Assembly (NCBI RefSeq): GCF_020148105.1
Contig: NZ_JAHLZE010000029.1
Coordinates: 1 to 64,000, forward strand
Origin: Methanobrevibacter sp. TMH8
Lineage (GTDB): Archaea; Methanobacteriota; Methanobacteria; Methanobacteriales; Methanobacteriaceae
Length of the DNA: 64,000 nucleotides
Direction of reading: 5' to 3'
Shown here: piece by piece, positions 10,207-19,870 of the stretch
How positions within the stretch are numbered: the first letter of the stretch is position 1
Layout: each line of letters opens with the position of its first letter
Notes under the pieces: model-generated
The model's input: the letters and a program-made list of their open reading frames with translations, nothing else
Databases searched by the model: none
What the model was told of the DNA's origin: nothing
Translations under genes and position numbers: made by a program

Positions 10207-11391
10207 TCAACGCAGTATTAAATTCAATTTTTTAGCTATATATTGGATTGTTCCGCCTTGTAAAACTACTGAAATTATCGTTATAAAAAAAACTACACTA
10301 AAAATCATTGACGCCTGTGGAATACCAGCTACTAATGGATAAGTAGCAAAAACAATTGGTACAGCTCCTTTTATTCCTGTCCAAGATAAAAATAATTTTT
10401 CTTTTAAAGATGTTTTAAATGGGATCAGTGAAACAAATACGGCAAAAGGTCTTGAAACAAAAATTAAAGCTACAGCTATTGTTAAGCTAATTCCTGCTGT
10501 TTCAAGAAGCTCATTTGGCATTATAAAAAGACCTAAAACTAAAAACATGATAACTTGCATAAGCCAAGCTAAACCATCGAAGAAAGAGACTTCATCAGAT
10601 TTATATGGAGGTTTAGCATTACCAACAAGAAGTCCAGATATATAAACAGCTAAAAATCCATTTCCTCCAACTAATTCAGGAACTGCAAATGTTAAAACAG
10701 CTAAAGCTACTAATAAAACAGGATAAAGACCTTTAACATCTAAATTAACATTTTCAATTAATTTAGTAGATAATTTACCTGAAACAAAACCAAATATTGC
10801 TCCTAAGACCAAAGATTGTATAAATGTGAATATTATTCCTGATATAGAAGTAGTAGGATGAATCATTAAATAAATAAATGAAGTTGTGAGAATATATGCC
10901 ATTGGATCATTAGATGCACTTTCAAGTTCAAGAAGTTCAGCTAAATTATTTTTTAATTTTATTTTACTTGATTTAAATATTGAAAATACAGCCGCAGCAT
11001 CAGTAGATGAAATAATAGATCCAATAAGGAATGATAAAATGAAATCAAGCCCTATTAGATAATGAATTAGTAATCCAGTGACTATGGCAGTTAAAAGAAC
11101 TCCAACTGTAGCAAGAGATATCCCTTTTGAAGCTATTGGCCTCATTTTTCTAGTATCTGTGTCTAATCCGCCTGAAAACATTATAATAATCAAAGCAAAT
11201 ATACTTATATCTTGAATAACCGTATAGCTATCAATAGAGGGTGTGAATAATGCACTACCATTGAAAAAAAGTCCAAGCAATAAAAAAACAATGAGGGTGG
11301 GGACACCAATAAAAGAAGATAATTTACTTAATAATACACCAGCTAAAAGTAAAACCCCTATAGCTAATAATATCACTTGTATTTCAATCAT
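10207..11391 (-). CDS. Cation/proton antiporter, NhaP2-like (CPA1)
   Basis: A membrane antiporter of 394 residues with about 12 hydrophobic helices throughout. The motifs SSTDAAAVFSIFKSS and ELESASNDPMAYIL match the NhaP2/CvrA branch, whose members exchange K+ or Na+ for H+; the two Asp residues are the expected ion-binding positions. SWTGIKGAVPIVFATYP is the conserved late helix. The regulatory RCK-type domain found in longer NhaP2 proteins is absent. The start has AGGGA about 6 nt upstream. The gene stands alone. Ion specificity cannot be read from the sequence. Confidence 0.88.
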   Translation of the reverse strand: MIEIQVILLAIGVLLLAGVLLSKLSSFIGVPTLIVFLLLGLFFNGSALFTPSIDSYTVIQDISIFALIIIMFSGGLDTDTRKMRPIASKGISLATVGVLLTAIVTGLLIHYLIGLDFILSFLIGSIISSTDAAAVFSIFKSSKIKLKNNLAELLELESASNDPMAYILTTSFIYLMIHPTTSISGIIFTFIQSLVLGAIFGFVSGKLSTKLIENVNLDVKGLYPVLLVALAVLTFAVPELVGGNGFLAVYISGLLVGNAKPPYKSDEVSFFDGLAWLMQVIMFLVLGLFIMPNELLETAGISLTIAVALIFVSRPFAVFVSLIPFKTSLKEKLFLSWTGIKGAVPIVFATYPLVAGIPQASMIFSVVFFITIISVVLQGGTIQYIAKKLNLILR

Positions 11392-11940
11392 TTTTCGTCC
11401 CTAATAAAAATTCATACCTAGTTATCTGAATTTGTTTTATTTAATATAGTTTATTTGATTATTTTTATACTTTATTTATAGTTTATTTACTAATTATTTA
11501 CTGATTTTTTATTGATTATCTTGTATTTAAATTTAAAAAATTATTTAATAATTATTTATTTGAGCAAAATATTTAATTATTAGATTAATTATTAAATTAA
11601 TTCCTTAAACCATATATTTAATCTATTATTCAGTATTATAATTTAATATTAAAATAAGCATATATTAACCAAAATTGATTATTAACAGTTATTAGCAATT
11701 TATTCCTATAAAATTATATTAAAAATATGTATTAAAACATATTAAAACATTAATAATATCCATTTGGTATTTATTCAATATTACTATTTATAACATCTAT
11801 ATTTTTTATTATTTAAATTTTTTTATCATTATTCATCATTAATTAGTAAATCTAAAAATACTTTAAAATACTATCTAAATTAAAAATTATAATAAAAACT
11901 ATAATAAATAAATAATAATTAATAAAAATTAAAAACAGGT
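11392..11940. other. Intergenic region upstream of the antiporter gene
   Basis: About 550 bp of AT-rich sequence. It must hold the antiporter promoter near 11400-11480, and TATA-like TTTATT words are frequent there. No ORF with a ribosome-binding site and no notable repeat was found. Confidence 0.45.
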
Positions 11941-12198
11941 TTAATTAGAAATATTTTCAATGTTAAGGATAGCTATTCCAGCAATTGCTTCATTATCAAA
12001 ATAAAAATGAATATTATCTTCATCGATATTTATTTTATTAAAGGCAATAGTTACATTATTAACAAAAATAAAATGAGATTCTTCAAAAACAAATGAAAAA
12101 ATGTCATCTTCTTGATTCAATTCAGATTTTAAACCATTAACTACTTCTTCTTCCATTATAATTTCAAAAATATTTAATAATTTTTCTTTAGTTATCAT
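11941..12198 (-). CDS. Small acidic hypothetical protein
   Basis: I do not recognise this protein. The ATG at 12198 is chosen because GGAGT lies just upstream; an upstream extension is hydrophobic and lacks a ribosome-binding site. The 85 residues begin MITKEKLLNIFEIIMEEE and are acidic, without membrane helices, cysteines or obvious motifs. Alternating hydrophobic strands (FSFVFEESHFIFVNNVTIAF) suggest a small beta-rich domain. It lies 86 bp after the DUF998 gene on the same strand and may be co-transcribed with it. Confidence 0.6.
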   Translation of the reverse strand: MITKEKLLNIFEIIMEEEVVNGLKSELNQEDDIFSFVFEESHFIFVNNVTIAFNKINIDEDNIHFYFDNEAIAGIAILNIENISN

Positions 12199-12283
12199 AG
12201 TTACTCCAAATAATATACTTCTAAAAACTCTTAACAAATAAAAATAATAAAAATAATGGTTTATCTTCAAATTCAAAAAATTA

Positions 12284-12952
12284 CTACTTTTTAAAGAAAT
12301 AAATAGAAAGTAAAATTATCCATAAGAATCCAATCGTGAGTGTAATTCTCTGTAATAATCCCGCGTAAAATTGGAGCCCTCCAACTTGTGAAAATCCCAT
12401 ACTAGTTATTAAAAACATTATTAAAAAGATAATACCTGTTAAAAACGAATAAAGAAGCCATTTCAATTCTTTTTTATGTGCAAAATAGTTACCAAATACA
12501 AAACATGCCATAGGTAGTCCAAAGAACAAAAATGATGAAAATAACTGATGCATAATACTATTAAAAGTTGGACTATCACTAACAATAGGTGTTTCTTCTG
12601 GATAGCCATTCATAGGATCTGTAGTAAAACAACCGGCACCAATTAAACCAATGCCACAAATTAAGATAAGAATTGGCCCCCATTTTGAAACTCCCTTATA
12701 TTCATTTTTACTTGTTTTCCATAAACCATATGCAAATAAAACTAACAAAGTCCCAGTTATTAAAAAAGTAATTGATTGTATCCATCCAAGAGAACCAATA
12801 GCTAAAGAACTAATAGGGACCATCATAGGATTATATTGAGGCCTAAAAGCTTCTTGAACAATCCATGAAAATGTAAAAATTAAGCCTCCAATTGTTCCAC
12901 ATAATATTAACCATCTATTACTCGAATTAAATTTAATATTTTTATTAGACAT
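12284..12952 (-). CDS. DUF998 integral membrane protein
   Basis: The ATG at 12952 (MSNKNIKF) is chosen because GAAGGT lies 6 nt upstream; an ATG two codons earlier directly abuts that site. The 222 residues form about six membrane helices. The conserved GCFTTDPMNGYPEE after the third helix and a following HQLFS motif are hallmarks of DUF998. Function is unknown for this family. The gene precedes the small acidic protein in the same direction and is divergent from the flavodoxin-ferredoxin gene at 13123. Confidence 0.8.
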   Translation of the reverse strand: MSNKNIKFNSSNRWLILCGTIGGLIFTFSWIVQEAFRPQYNPMMVPISSLAIGSLGWIQSITFLITGTLLVLFAYGLWKTSKNEYKGVSKWGPILILICGIGLIGAGCFTTDPMNGYPEETPIVSDSPTFNSIMHQLFSSFLFFGLPMACFVFGNYFAHKKELKWLLYSFLTGIIFLIMFLITSMGFSQVGGLQFYAGLLQRITLTIGFLWIILLSIYFFKK

Positions 12953-13122
12953 AATCATACCTTCAAGAAAACATTTTATTAGAAATTATGATATAATATA
13001 ATATAATAGTGCATTTTTATAAATAGATTATATATTTATATTAATCTTATATTAAATTGTTTCTTTATTTAAAAAATCGGTTAAAAATAATAAAATAAAT
13101 TAAAAAATAAGAGGAATGTGAA

Positions 13123-13908
13123 ATGAAAATAAAAGCTATGTATTTTAGTCCAACAAGGACTAGTGAAAAAGTAACTATGACTATAGCACGTAAAATAGCT
13201 ATGAAACTGAAAACATCATTAGAATCTATTAATATAACAAAAAATGATGATCGAAATGAAGTTCCAAAATTTTCAAATAATGACGTCCTTATATTAGGAT
13301 TACCTGTTTATGCAGGACGAATTCCTGAAATAGTAGAAGAATATATTCATAATTTAAAAGGAAATATGACAAAAGCTATTATTTTAGCTATATATGGAAA
13401 CAGAGATTATGATGATGCACTTCTAGAAATGAGAAACATTTTAGATGAAAATGGATTTGAAGTAATTGCAGCAGGAGCATTCATCGGAGAACATTCATTT
13501 ACAGAGAAAGTAGCTACTGGACGACCAGATGAAAAAGATTTAGAAGAAGCAAGAGCTTTTGGAGATTCAATAGCTGTTAAACTTGAAGATATTGGCAATA
13601 ATGCCATAGAAAGCATTGAAGTTAAAGGGAACTATCCTTACAAAGAAAGAGGAGAACTTCCACAAGTGGCACCATCAACTAATGATAATTGTACAGAATG
13701 TATGGATTGTACAGAAACTTGTCCAACAAATGCAATAAGCAAGACTAATCCCAAAGAAACAGATACTGCTAAATGTATTCTTTGCTGTGAATGTATAAAG
13801 ATATGTCCTGAAAATGCAAAATTTAATGCTGATGAAAATATACTTAAAATAGCAAAAATGCTAGAAGATAACTTTTCAAAAAGAAAAGACCCAGAATTAT
13901 TTATTTAA
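13123..13908 (+). CDS. EFR1-type flavodoxin-ferredoxin fusion
   Basis: A soluble electron carrier of 261 residues. Residues 1 to about 150 form a flavodoxin-like domain (YFSPTRTSEKVT phosphate loop, LPVYAGRIPE, AIYGNRDYDDALLE). Two bacterial-type 4Fe-4S motifs follow, CTECMDCTETCP and CILCCECIKICP. Such fusions are common in anaerobes and probably shuttle electrons between an FMN and two clusters; the partner is unknown. The start follows GAGGAATGTGAA. Its last 8 bp overlap the end of the convergent pirin gene. Confidence 0.88.
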   Translation: MKIKAMYFSPTRTSEKVTMTIARKIAMKLKTSLESINITKNDDRNEVPKFSNNDVLILGLPVYAGRIPEIVEEYIHNLKGNMTKAIILAIYGNRDYDDALLEMRNILDENGFEVIAAGAFIGEHSFTEKVATGRPDEKDLEEARAFGDSIAVKLEDIGNNAIESIEVKGNYPYKERGELPQVAPSTNDNCTECMDCTETCPTNAISKTNPKETDTAKCILCCECIKICPENAKFNADENILKIAKMLEDNFSKRKDPELFI

Positions 13909-14746
13909 TAAAAGTACCTAATTGAAGTTCTCTAAATGCTTCATCTAATTCTTCATCAGCATTCATTACAATAGGCCCTCCCCATGCAATAGGTTCATTA
14001 AGAGGTTTGGCTGCGAATAACATGAATCTTAAACCATTAGCACTAGCTCTAGCTTTAAATGAATCCCCTTCATCAAAAATAGCTACAGTCTTATTTCCAA
14101 CAATAATATCTTTTTTTTCTCCAAAGTAACCTTCACCATCAAATATATAAATAAATAGGTTATTTTCAGAATCCAGTGGAATTTCAATTTCAGCACCAGA
14201 ATTTAAACTAATATCAAGAATAGTAGCTTGAATATGTCTTGTATCAACACCTTTTACAGAATCAAAGCTACCAGATATAATTTTAACAACTCCTTCTTCA
14301 TTTGGAAGGTTTATAGATTTAATCATATCTTGATCAATATCAAAATAATGAGGTTCTGCCATTTTATCTTCTTTAGGAAGATTTAACCATATTTGAAGAC
14401 CAAATAGCCATTCTGTCCCTTGAGGCATTTCTTCATGGAGAATACCTCTTCCAGCTGTCATCCATTGAGACTGACCTTCATGAATTGTTCCACCATTTCC
14501 AAGACTATCCTTGTGAATTATTTCACCTTTAATTAGATAAGTAATTGTTTCAATTCCTCTGTGAGGATGCATTGGAAATCCACGAATGTAATCTTCAGGG
14601 TTTCTACTATCAAATGCATCAAGCATTAAAAAAGGGTCAATATCACGAACATTATCAGGTCCAAGAACCCTTATTAAATGAACTCCTGCACCATCAATAG
14701 TTGGATGTCCTTTTACTGTTTTAAGCACATTCCTTATTTTCACCAT
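13901..14746 (-). CDS. Pirin family protein
   Basis: The 281-residue product starts at the ATG at 14746, 3 nt after GGAGG; the GTG directly after it is also possible. The N-terminal cupin has the pirin pattern: DPFLMLDAFDS, FPMHPHRGIETITYLIKGEI, and HEEMPQG, supplying the His and Glu residues that bind iron in characterised pirins. The C-terminal cupin is complete through IAWGGPIVMNADEEL. Bacterial homologues may have quercetinase activity or bind regulators; the archaeal role is unknown. It is convergent with the flavodoxin-ferredoxin gene and overlaps it by 8 bp, including both stop codons. Confidence 0.9.
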   Translation of the reverse strand: MVKIRNVLKTVKGHPTIDGAGVHLIRVLGPDNVRDIDPFLMLDAFDSRNPEDYIRGFPMHPHRGIETITYLIKGEIIHKDSLGNGGTIHEGQSQWMTAGRGILHEEMPQGTEWLFGLQIWLNLPKEDKMAEPHYFDIDQDMIKSINLPNEEGVVKIISGSFDSVKGVDTRHIQATILDISLNSGAEIEIPLDSENNLFIYIFDGEGYFGEKKDIIVGNKTVAIFDEGDSFKARASANGLRFMLFAAKPLNEPIAWGGPIVMNADEELDEAFRELQLGTFIK

Positions 14747-15023
14747 ATCCCTCCGATATAATATCAATGATCTGTTAGTATTTATATAACTAATAGATAT
14801 TAAAATTTTGGATTTTTATATATTAATTCAATATTTTAATAAAAAGGAATAAAAAGGAATAAAAGGAATAAAAGGAATAATACACATCGAAAACAAAATA
14901 ATAAAAAAAGAAATAAAATAATAAAAAATAAAAAAAATAATTGAGAAATAAATAATAAAAGAATAATAAAAGAATAATAGAGAAATAAGAAAATAAAGAG
15001 AAAATAGAAAATTCTAGGGAAAT

Positions 15024-15779
15024 TTAATCTATTTCCCTCATATTATAAAGTAAAGCTATTGCTCTACCTTCAAAAGCTAAGAAAAATGGAATTAAGAATA
15101 ATAATGCAATAAAAGAGAATAATCCACCAATGAAACCTCCAAAAACATACAATAGAGAGTTAAAACTTGTTCCAGCCCATATTACAAATAATATAACTCC
15201 TGTTATTAACAATATAATCCCAAAAACAGCCCCCAATATCCCAATAGCTAAAATTATACATCCAAAATAGAATTTTATATATCTTAAAATTCCAATAGAG
15301 TTAATAATATCTATTATTTCTTTAAATTCGAAAGCAGATCTTAATGATCCATTGTTATTTATCATATTTGTTATAGCTACTGATGAGAATAGATAAAATA
15401 CTATCCATAAAATAGCTGATAATGAGAGAATGCCAAATTCAATAGATAAAAATGGAATGCTTGGCATAGAAACCATCCCATATGGAGTTTTATGAGGAAT
15501 TAAATATACTAGAGTTCCAGGAATTAAATATATAAATCTCACTAATAATACTTTAAATCCTTGAACAAACATCTTACTCAATTTTTCAAATTTAGGCAAA
15601 GGATCTTCACCATTTATAGTTCCTTTAAGACCTATTTCAGTTATTCTATAATAATAGCCTGTTACAAAAAATATAGGGATAATAAATATACTTAGCAATA
15701 ACAAAATACCAAATTTGAGAATAGACCTAGGGTCTTTATAAGCATATTCTATTGAATCTTTAAAAATTTCTAATAACAT
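15024..15779 (-). CDS. DUF4013 membrane protein
   Basis: This 251-residue protein begins MLLEIFKDSIEYAYKDP, followed by a first helix and the family motif GYYYRITEIGLKGTINGEDPLP. Further helices lie at about residues 75-95, 110-135, 165-200 and 205-240. The pattern matches DUF4013, a family expanded in Methanobacteriales and of unknown function. The start has AAGGT 7 nt upstream. It lies downstream of a small Xre regulator read in the same direction, with 76 bp between, so the regulator may control it. Confidence 0.8.
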   Translation of the reverse strand: MLLEIFKDSIEYAYKDPRSILKFGILLLLSIFIIPIFFVTGYYYRITEIGLKGTINGEDPLPKFEKLSKMFVQGFKVLLVRFIYLIPGTLVYLIPHKTPYGMVSMPSIPFLSIEFGILSLSAILWIVFYLFSSVAITNMINNNGSLRSAFEFKEIIDIINSIGILRYIKFYFGCIILAIGILGAVFGIILLITGVILFVIWAGTSFNSLLYVFGGFIGGLFSFIALLFLIPFFLAFEGRAIALLYNMREID

Positions 15780-15855
15780 AATAAAACCTTTATATTTTCT
15801 TAATCAACATTAATTGTTTAAATATATTAATTGTTTAAATCAGTAATTATTCAAA

Positions 15856-16050
15856 TTAATCAAGAATAAAAACATCCTCAATATGTTTACATCCTAATAT
15901 TTTAGTAATTTTGTTAGCTAAAGCTAAAGAAGGATTATATTTGCCGTTTTCAAGAGCACTGATAGTTTGACGACTAACATTTGATTTTTTAGCCAAATCG
16001 TCCTGACTCATTCCTAATTCATGCCTAATATATTTTATCTTTGTTTTCAT
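15856..16050 (-). CDS. Small Xre-family helix-turn-helix regulator
   Basis: The 64-residue product starts [16 protein letters not shown], the normal N-terminus of this class; a longer reading to 16164 would add an unrelated hydrophobic extension. Almost the whole protein is one HTH_3 domain: [23 protein letters not shown]. The final [11 protein letters not shown] is the short dimer tail of this group. Close relatives sit beside the membrane-protein genes they control. The DUF4013 gene follows 76 bp downstream on the same strand, and dedA ends upstream of it. Confidence 0.88.
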   Translation of the reverse strand: MKTKIKYIRHELGMSQDDLAKKSNVSRQTISALENGKYNPSLALANKITKILGCKHIEDVFILD

Positions 16051-16188
16051 GACTTTAAACAACCTAAAAACACTTAAATCGCTACGCAAATGTGAAACAT
16101 GAAATATAATATTAATTATTAAAATACTAGCTATCTGCAAATCACTAAATGTTTTAATTATCAAATGATATTTTTAATAAATATATAC

Positions 16189-16845
16189 TTATTTATTTTT
16201 ATTTTTTCCTTTTTTATAATTTCGTATTAATTCATTTATTATAATTGGTACAGCTGATATAAGTACTATGCCTAATACCACTAATGAAAAATTGTCTTTT
16301 ACTATCGGAATATTTCCAAAGAAGTAGCCCATTAAGGTAGCAGATAATACCCAAAGAACTCCTCCAATCATATTATACAATAAAAATTTTTTGTATGGCA
16401 TTGTACCAATTCCTGCAATAAAAGGAGCGAATACTCTTATAACTGGTATAAATCTAGCCAATATAATTGTTTTACCACCATATTTTTCATAAAACTTATG
16501 AGCTTCTATCAAATGTTTCTTATTAAAAAGTTTTGAATCTTCTTTAGAGAAAATTTTTGGCCCAATATATTTTCCAATATAATAATTAACAGTATCTCCT
16601 AAAATTGCAGCTATTGATAATAAAACTACGGAAAATAATAAGTTTAAATGACCTCCTGCAGACAAAGCACCTATTACAAATAATAATGAATCTCCTGGAA
16701 AAAATGCAACAACTATTATTCCAGTTTCAGCAAATATAACTGCGAATAATATTGCATAAGTCCACAATCCAAATAAATTTATTATATAACCCAAATAAGT
16801 ATCTAAATTTAAAACAATGTCAATAACTTGATGTGTAAAATCCAT
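16189..16845 (-). CDS. DedA family membrane protein
   Basis: A polytopic protein of 218 residues, with GGTGG 5 nt before the start. Family motifs are FFPGDSLLFVIGALSAGG and ARFIPVIRVFAPFIAGIGTMPYKKF, which include the conserved Glu (AETG), Asp and Arg residues. Bacterial DedA proteins act in membrane homeostasis, and some have been shown to flip undecaprenyl phosphate. That makes its position next to uppP notable, since both could serve recycling of the lipid carrier used for pseudomurein. The substrate here is inferred, not shown. Confidence 0.88.
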   Translation of the reverse strand: MDFTHQVIDIVLNLDTYLGYIINLFGLWTYAILFAVIFAETGIIVVAFFPGDSLLFVIGALSAGGHLNLLFSVVLLSIAAILGDTVNYYIGKYIGPKIFSKEDSKLFNKKHLIEAHKFYEKYGGKTIILARFIPVIRVFAPFIAGIGTMPYKKFLLYNMIGGVLWVLSATLMGYFFGNIPIVKDNFSLVVLGIVLISAVPIIINELIRNYKKGKNKNK

Positions 16846-17049
16846 TTTTCCACCGATAATTTGAAATCAAACTATAATTCAGATATAATTCTAATATAAT
16901 TCCAACATAATTCCTATATCCCCATTATATAATTTATATCAAATGTCAATAACACATCGTATAGTTAATAATACCTTATTTAACAATAAATTATATTTTT
17001 ACTATTTGTATATAGTTCTACAATCATATATACCTATTATCCATATTCA

Positions 17050-17877
17050 CTATAATAAAAAGGAATATACCAATACTATTATTCCTACTATCCAACAGTA
17101 AAATGCAAATATGTCTAAACTTCTTTCTCTGATTAATTTTAAAAGTATACTTATAGCTAAGTAACCTGAAATAAGTGCAGCTAAAAATCCTAAAACATAA
17201 GGCAAGAAATTAATATCTAAGCCTACTCCGATGTTATCTAATTGAGTTACACATGCACCCAAAATAGCTGGAATAGCTAAAAGAAAGCTAAATTTAGCAG
17301 CGAACTCCTTATCAAGGCCCATGAGTAATCCAGTTGAAATAGTAGTTCCTGAACGTGAAAGCCCAGGAATAATAGCAAATGCTTGTCCAATTCCCATAAT
17401 AATAGCTTCTTTAAGACCAGAACCCCTAATATTTTTATGACCAACATTCAATCTTTGAGAAACATATAAAAGCACACCAGTGACTAGAAGGAAAAACGCT
17501 GGAATAGTTATAGAACTAAAAGCAGCTTCAATCTGAGAATCAAAAGCTAAACCTATAATTCCTGCAGGTATAGTACCAATAAGAACCATCCAAGATAATT
17601 TTTTATACTGATTACTCTTAAACTCCTGCTTAAATCTTCCTCTGAAAATATCAGTAATACTTGAAAAGAATGCCTTTATCATTTCCACTATATCTTTAAA
17701 AAAATAACAAACTACAGCAAACAAAGTTCCCAAATGAAGTAGAACATCAAAAGCCAAACCTGGTTGATTAATACCTAACAATTCCTGAGCAAAAATAAGA
17801 TGAGCAGAGCTACTTACAGGTAAAAACTCTGTTAAACCCTGCACAATCCCAACAATAATTGCTTGTAAAATATCCAT
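17050..17877 (-). CDS. uppP: Undecaprenyl-diphosphatase (BacA/UppP)
   Basis: This membrane enzyme dephosphorylates polyprenyl diphosphate to regenerate the lipid carrier for wall precursors. The ATG at 17877 (MDILQAIIVG) follows AGGTG by 7 nt. The 275-residue product has both family signatures: GIVQGLTEFLPVSSSAHL near the N-terminus, with the catalytic Glu, and GLSRSGTTIS later, with the catalytic Arg. Eight or so helices cover the rest. Pseudomurein assembly in Methanobacteriales uses an undecaprenyl carrier. It lies about 200 bp upstream of dedA on the same strand. Confidence 0.93.
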   Translation of the reverse strand: MDILQAIIVGIVQGLTEFLPVSSSAHLIFAQELLGINQPGLAFDVLLHLGTLFAVVCYFFKDIVEMIKAFFSSITDIFRGRFKQEFKSNQYKKLSWMVLIGTIPAGIIGLAFDSQIEAAFSSITIPAFFLLVTGVLLYVSQRLNVGHKNIRGSGLKEAIIMGIGQAFAIIPGLSRSGTTISTGLLMGLDKEFAAKFSFLLAIPAILGACVTQLDNIGVGLDINFLPYVLGFLAALISGYLAISILLKLIRERSLDIFAFYCWIVGIIVLVYSFLL

Positions 17878-18047
17878 AAAAAACACCTTTAGTTAACATG
17901 ATTAATATAATAATAATTAATTATAATTAAAATAACTAAAATAATTAAAATAATTAACAAAAATCAATAATAATTAATAGTAATTATTATTAATTAATAT
18001 TAATAATTAATTATTAGTAATTAATTATTAGTAATTAATTTAATCAA

Positions 18048-18737
18048 TTAAGTAGTATTAAAAGAATTAATATTAATTATTTTCCCATCTAAAACTTCAA
18101 AAGATCTATCAGCTAATTTAGCTACCTCTAGATCATGAGTAACTATGATTAAAGTTACATTAGATTTTTTATGAAGATTTATCAGTAAATTCATGATTTT
18201 TTTACTATTTTTAGAATCAAGAGATCCAGTTGGTTCATCTGCAAGAATTATTGAAGGTTTATTAGCTAAAGATCTTGCAATAGCTACTCTTTGCCTTTCA
18301 CCACCAGATAATTTTGTTGGTTTTAAATAAGCTTTATCAGCTAAATCAACAAGATTAAGAAGATGGCAAGCCCTATCCCTTCTTTCTCGATTAGATAATC
18401 CAGTTGTAAACATTGGAATTTCAATATTTTCCACTACAGAAAGATTAGGAATTAAATTATGCAACTGAAAAATAAAACCAATTTTATTAGATCTAAAATG
18501 GTTTAATTTCTTATTTTTACTATTCATTAGATTATATCCAGCTACATTTATTTTTCCTTCATCAGCTATATCTAACGATCCAATCATGTTAAGTAATGTG
18601 GATTTTCCAGATCCAGATGGACCAATTATTGAAACAAATTCTCCTTCTTTTATATTTAAATCTACTCCATTTAAAGATTTAATACGGCCTTCTTCATAAC
18701 TTTTTTTTAAATTATCGATAGTAACAATATCATTCAT
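18048..18737 (-). CDS. ABC transporter ATP-binding protein, LolD/MacB type
   Basis: The 229-residue ATPase has Walker A GPSGSGKSTL (about residues 38-47), a Q-loop FQLHNLIPNLSV, the signature LSGGERQRVAIARSLA, Walker B IILADEPTGSLD and the switch VTHD. These features and the size match the LolD/MacB/FtsE subgroup, which drives FtsX-like permeases. The start has GAGGT 7 nt upstream. It follows the permease gene by 32 bp on the same strand, so both form one operon under the palindromic site at 19996-20035. Confidence 0.93.
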   Translation of the reverse strand: MNDIVTIDNLKKSYEEGRIKSLNGVDLNIKEGEFVSIIGPSGSGKSTLLNMIGSLDIADEGKINVAGYNLMNSKNKKLNHFRSNKIGFIFQLHNLIPNLSVVENIEIPMFTTGLSNRERRDRACHLLNLVDLADKAYLKPTKLSGGERQRVAIARSLANKPSIILADEPTGSLDSKNSKKIMNLLINLHKKSNVTLIIVTHDLEVAKLADRSFEVLDGKIININSFNTT

Positions 18738-18769
18738 ATTATAACCTCATTTATTAACATCTTAAAAAA

Positions 18770-19870
18770 TTATTCATATCTTAAAGCTTCTGTAGGAGGA
18801 AGTTTACTAGCTCTAATCGCAGGATATAATCCTCCAACTATTCCAACTATTAGAGATATTAGAATCGCTTCTAAGAATATATTGATTGATAATATTGGAG
18901 TCATTCCATCTAACATTCCACTAGCTGCAATCAGTTCAACTATTATAACACCAACTAGTGAACCAATTATTCCAGCTATCAATGTTATTACAATAGATTC
19001 TCCTACAATCATTCCAATAATTCTTCTACCACTCCAACCAACTGATTTCAAAACACCAATCTCCCTAGTTCTTTCATAAACAGACATTATCATAGTATTA
19101 ATGATTCCAATTCCTCCAACTAAAATAGCTAAAAGAGAAATACCCCATTTTGCACCATTCAACATGTCAAGTATATCTTTACTTGATTCCATATCTGAAA
19201 TTGATGAAACAGCACTTATATTTTTATCATATTTATTCTCGATATTTTTAGTTATTTTTTCAACATCTGCACCTTTTGCAACTTTAACATATAAACCGCT
19301 GATTTTATCTTCATCATCCATGAATTTTTGAACATTAGTTAATGATCCAAATGATTCTGTGTCTACATTAGGATCTCCACTTTCAAAAACTCCTACAATC
19401 TTCCATTTTTCTCCATTAGTAGTGATAGTATCATTTACAGTTTTATTGAATCTTTCCATTGCAATTTTACCAATGATTATTTCATTAGAGTTATTTTTAA
19501 AGTTTGTTCCATTGATAATTTTAAGTTTTAGCTCATTTACTGTACTAGGATCCCTACCTTGCAAAGACAGATATCCAGATCCTTCTATGGGCAAAGCAGC
19601 ATTGTAAACTGAAGTTGCAGAAGCAACCCCCGAAATATTTTTTATTTTTGAATTCCATTCAGAATCAATCGATTCTGTTCCATCTGGACTCATTACAATA
19701 AAATCTGTTCCACCAACATGAAGTGTACTTTCAGCACTTTCTACTAAACCATTTGTAATTGCTCCAAGTGCAACTATAGTTATTATTCCAATTCCAATTC
19801 CCAAAATAGAAAGTATAGCCCTACTTCTATTTCTAAATGGATTTTTTAGTATTAATTTTAAAAATGACAT
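18770..19870 (-). CDS. FtsX-like ABC transporter permease (MacB type)
   Basis: The 366-residue product has one N-terminal helix (SRAILSILGIGIGIITIVALG), a large extracytoplasmic domain (about residues 45-235) and three C-terminal helices with the FtsX motif TREIGVLKSVGWSGRRI. It ends with the usual SKLPPTEALRYE. Such pairs act as mechanotransmitters or export peptides, lipoproteins or antimicrobials; the substrate cannot be read from the sequence. GGATG precedes the start. No membrane-fusion partner is adjacent, as expected for a cell with one membrane. Confidence 0.9.
   Translation of the reverse strand: MSFLKLILKNPFRNRSRAILSILGIGIGIITIVALGAITNGLVESAESTLHVGGTDFIVMSPDGTESIDSEWNSKIKNISGVASATSVYNAALPIEGSGYLSLQGRDPSTVNELKLKIINGTNFKNNSNEIIIGKIAMERFNKTVNDTITTNGEKWKIVGVFESGDPNVDTESFGSLTNVQKFMDDEDKISGLYVKVAKGADVEKITKNIENKYDKNISAVSSISDMESSKDILDMLNGAKWGISLLAILVGGIGIINTMIMSVYERTREIGVLKSVGWSGRRIIGMIVGESIVITLIAGIIGSLVGVIIVELIAASGMLDGMTPILSINIFLEAILISLIVGIVGGLYPAIRASKLPPTEALRYE

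Noticed and set aside
15856-16164. Longer start of the Xre regulator
   Set aside because: The additional 38 residues are unlike any HTH protein; relatives start at the equivalent of MKTKIKYIR.
19359-19607. ORFs antisense to the ABC permease and other large genes
   Set aside because: They have no ribosome-binding sites, and their sequences are shadows of well-supported genes on the other strand.
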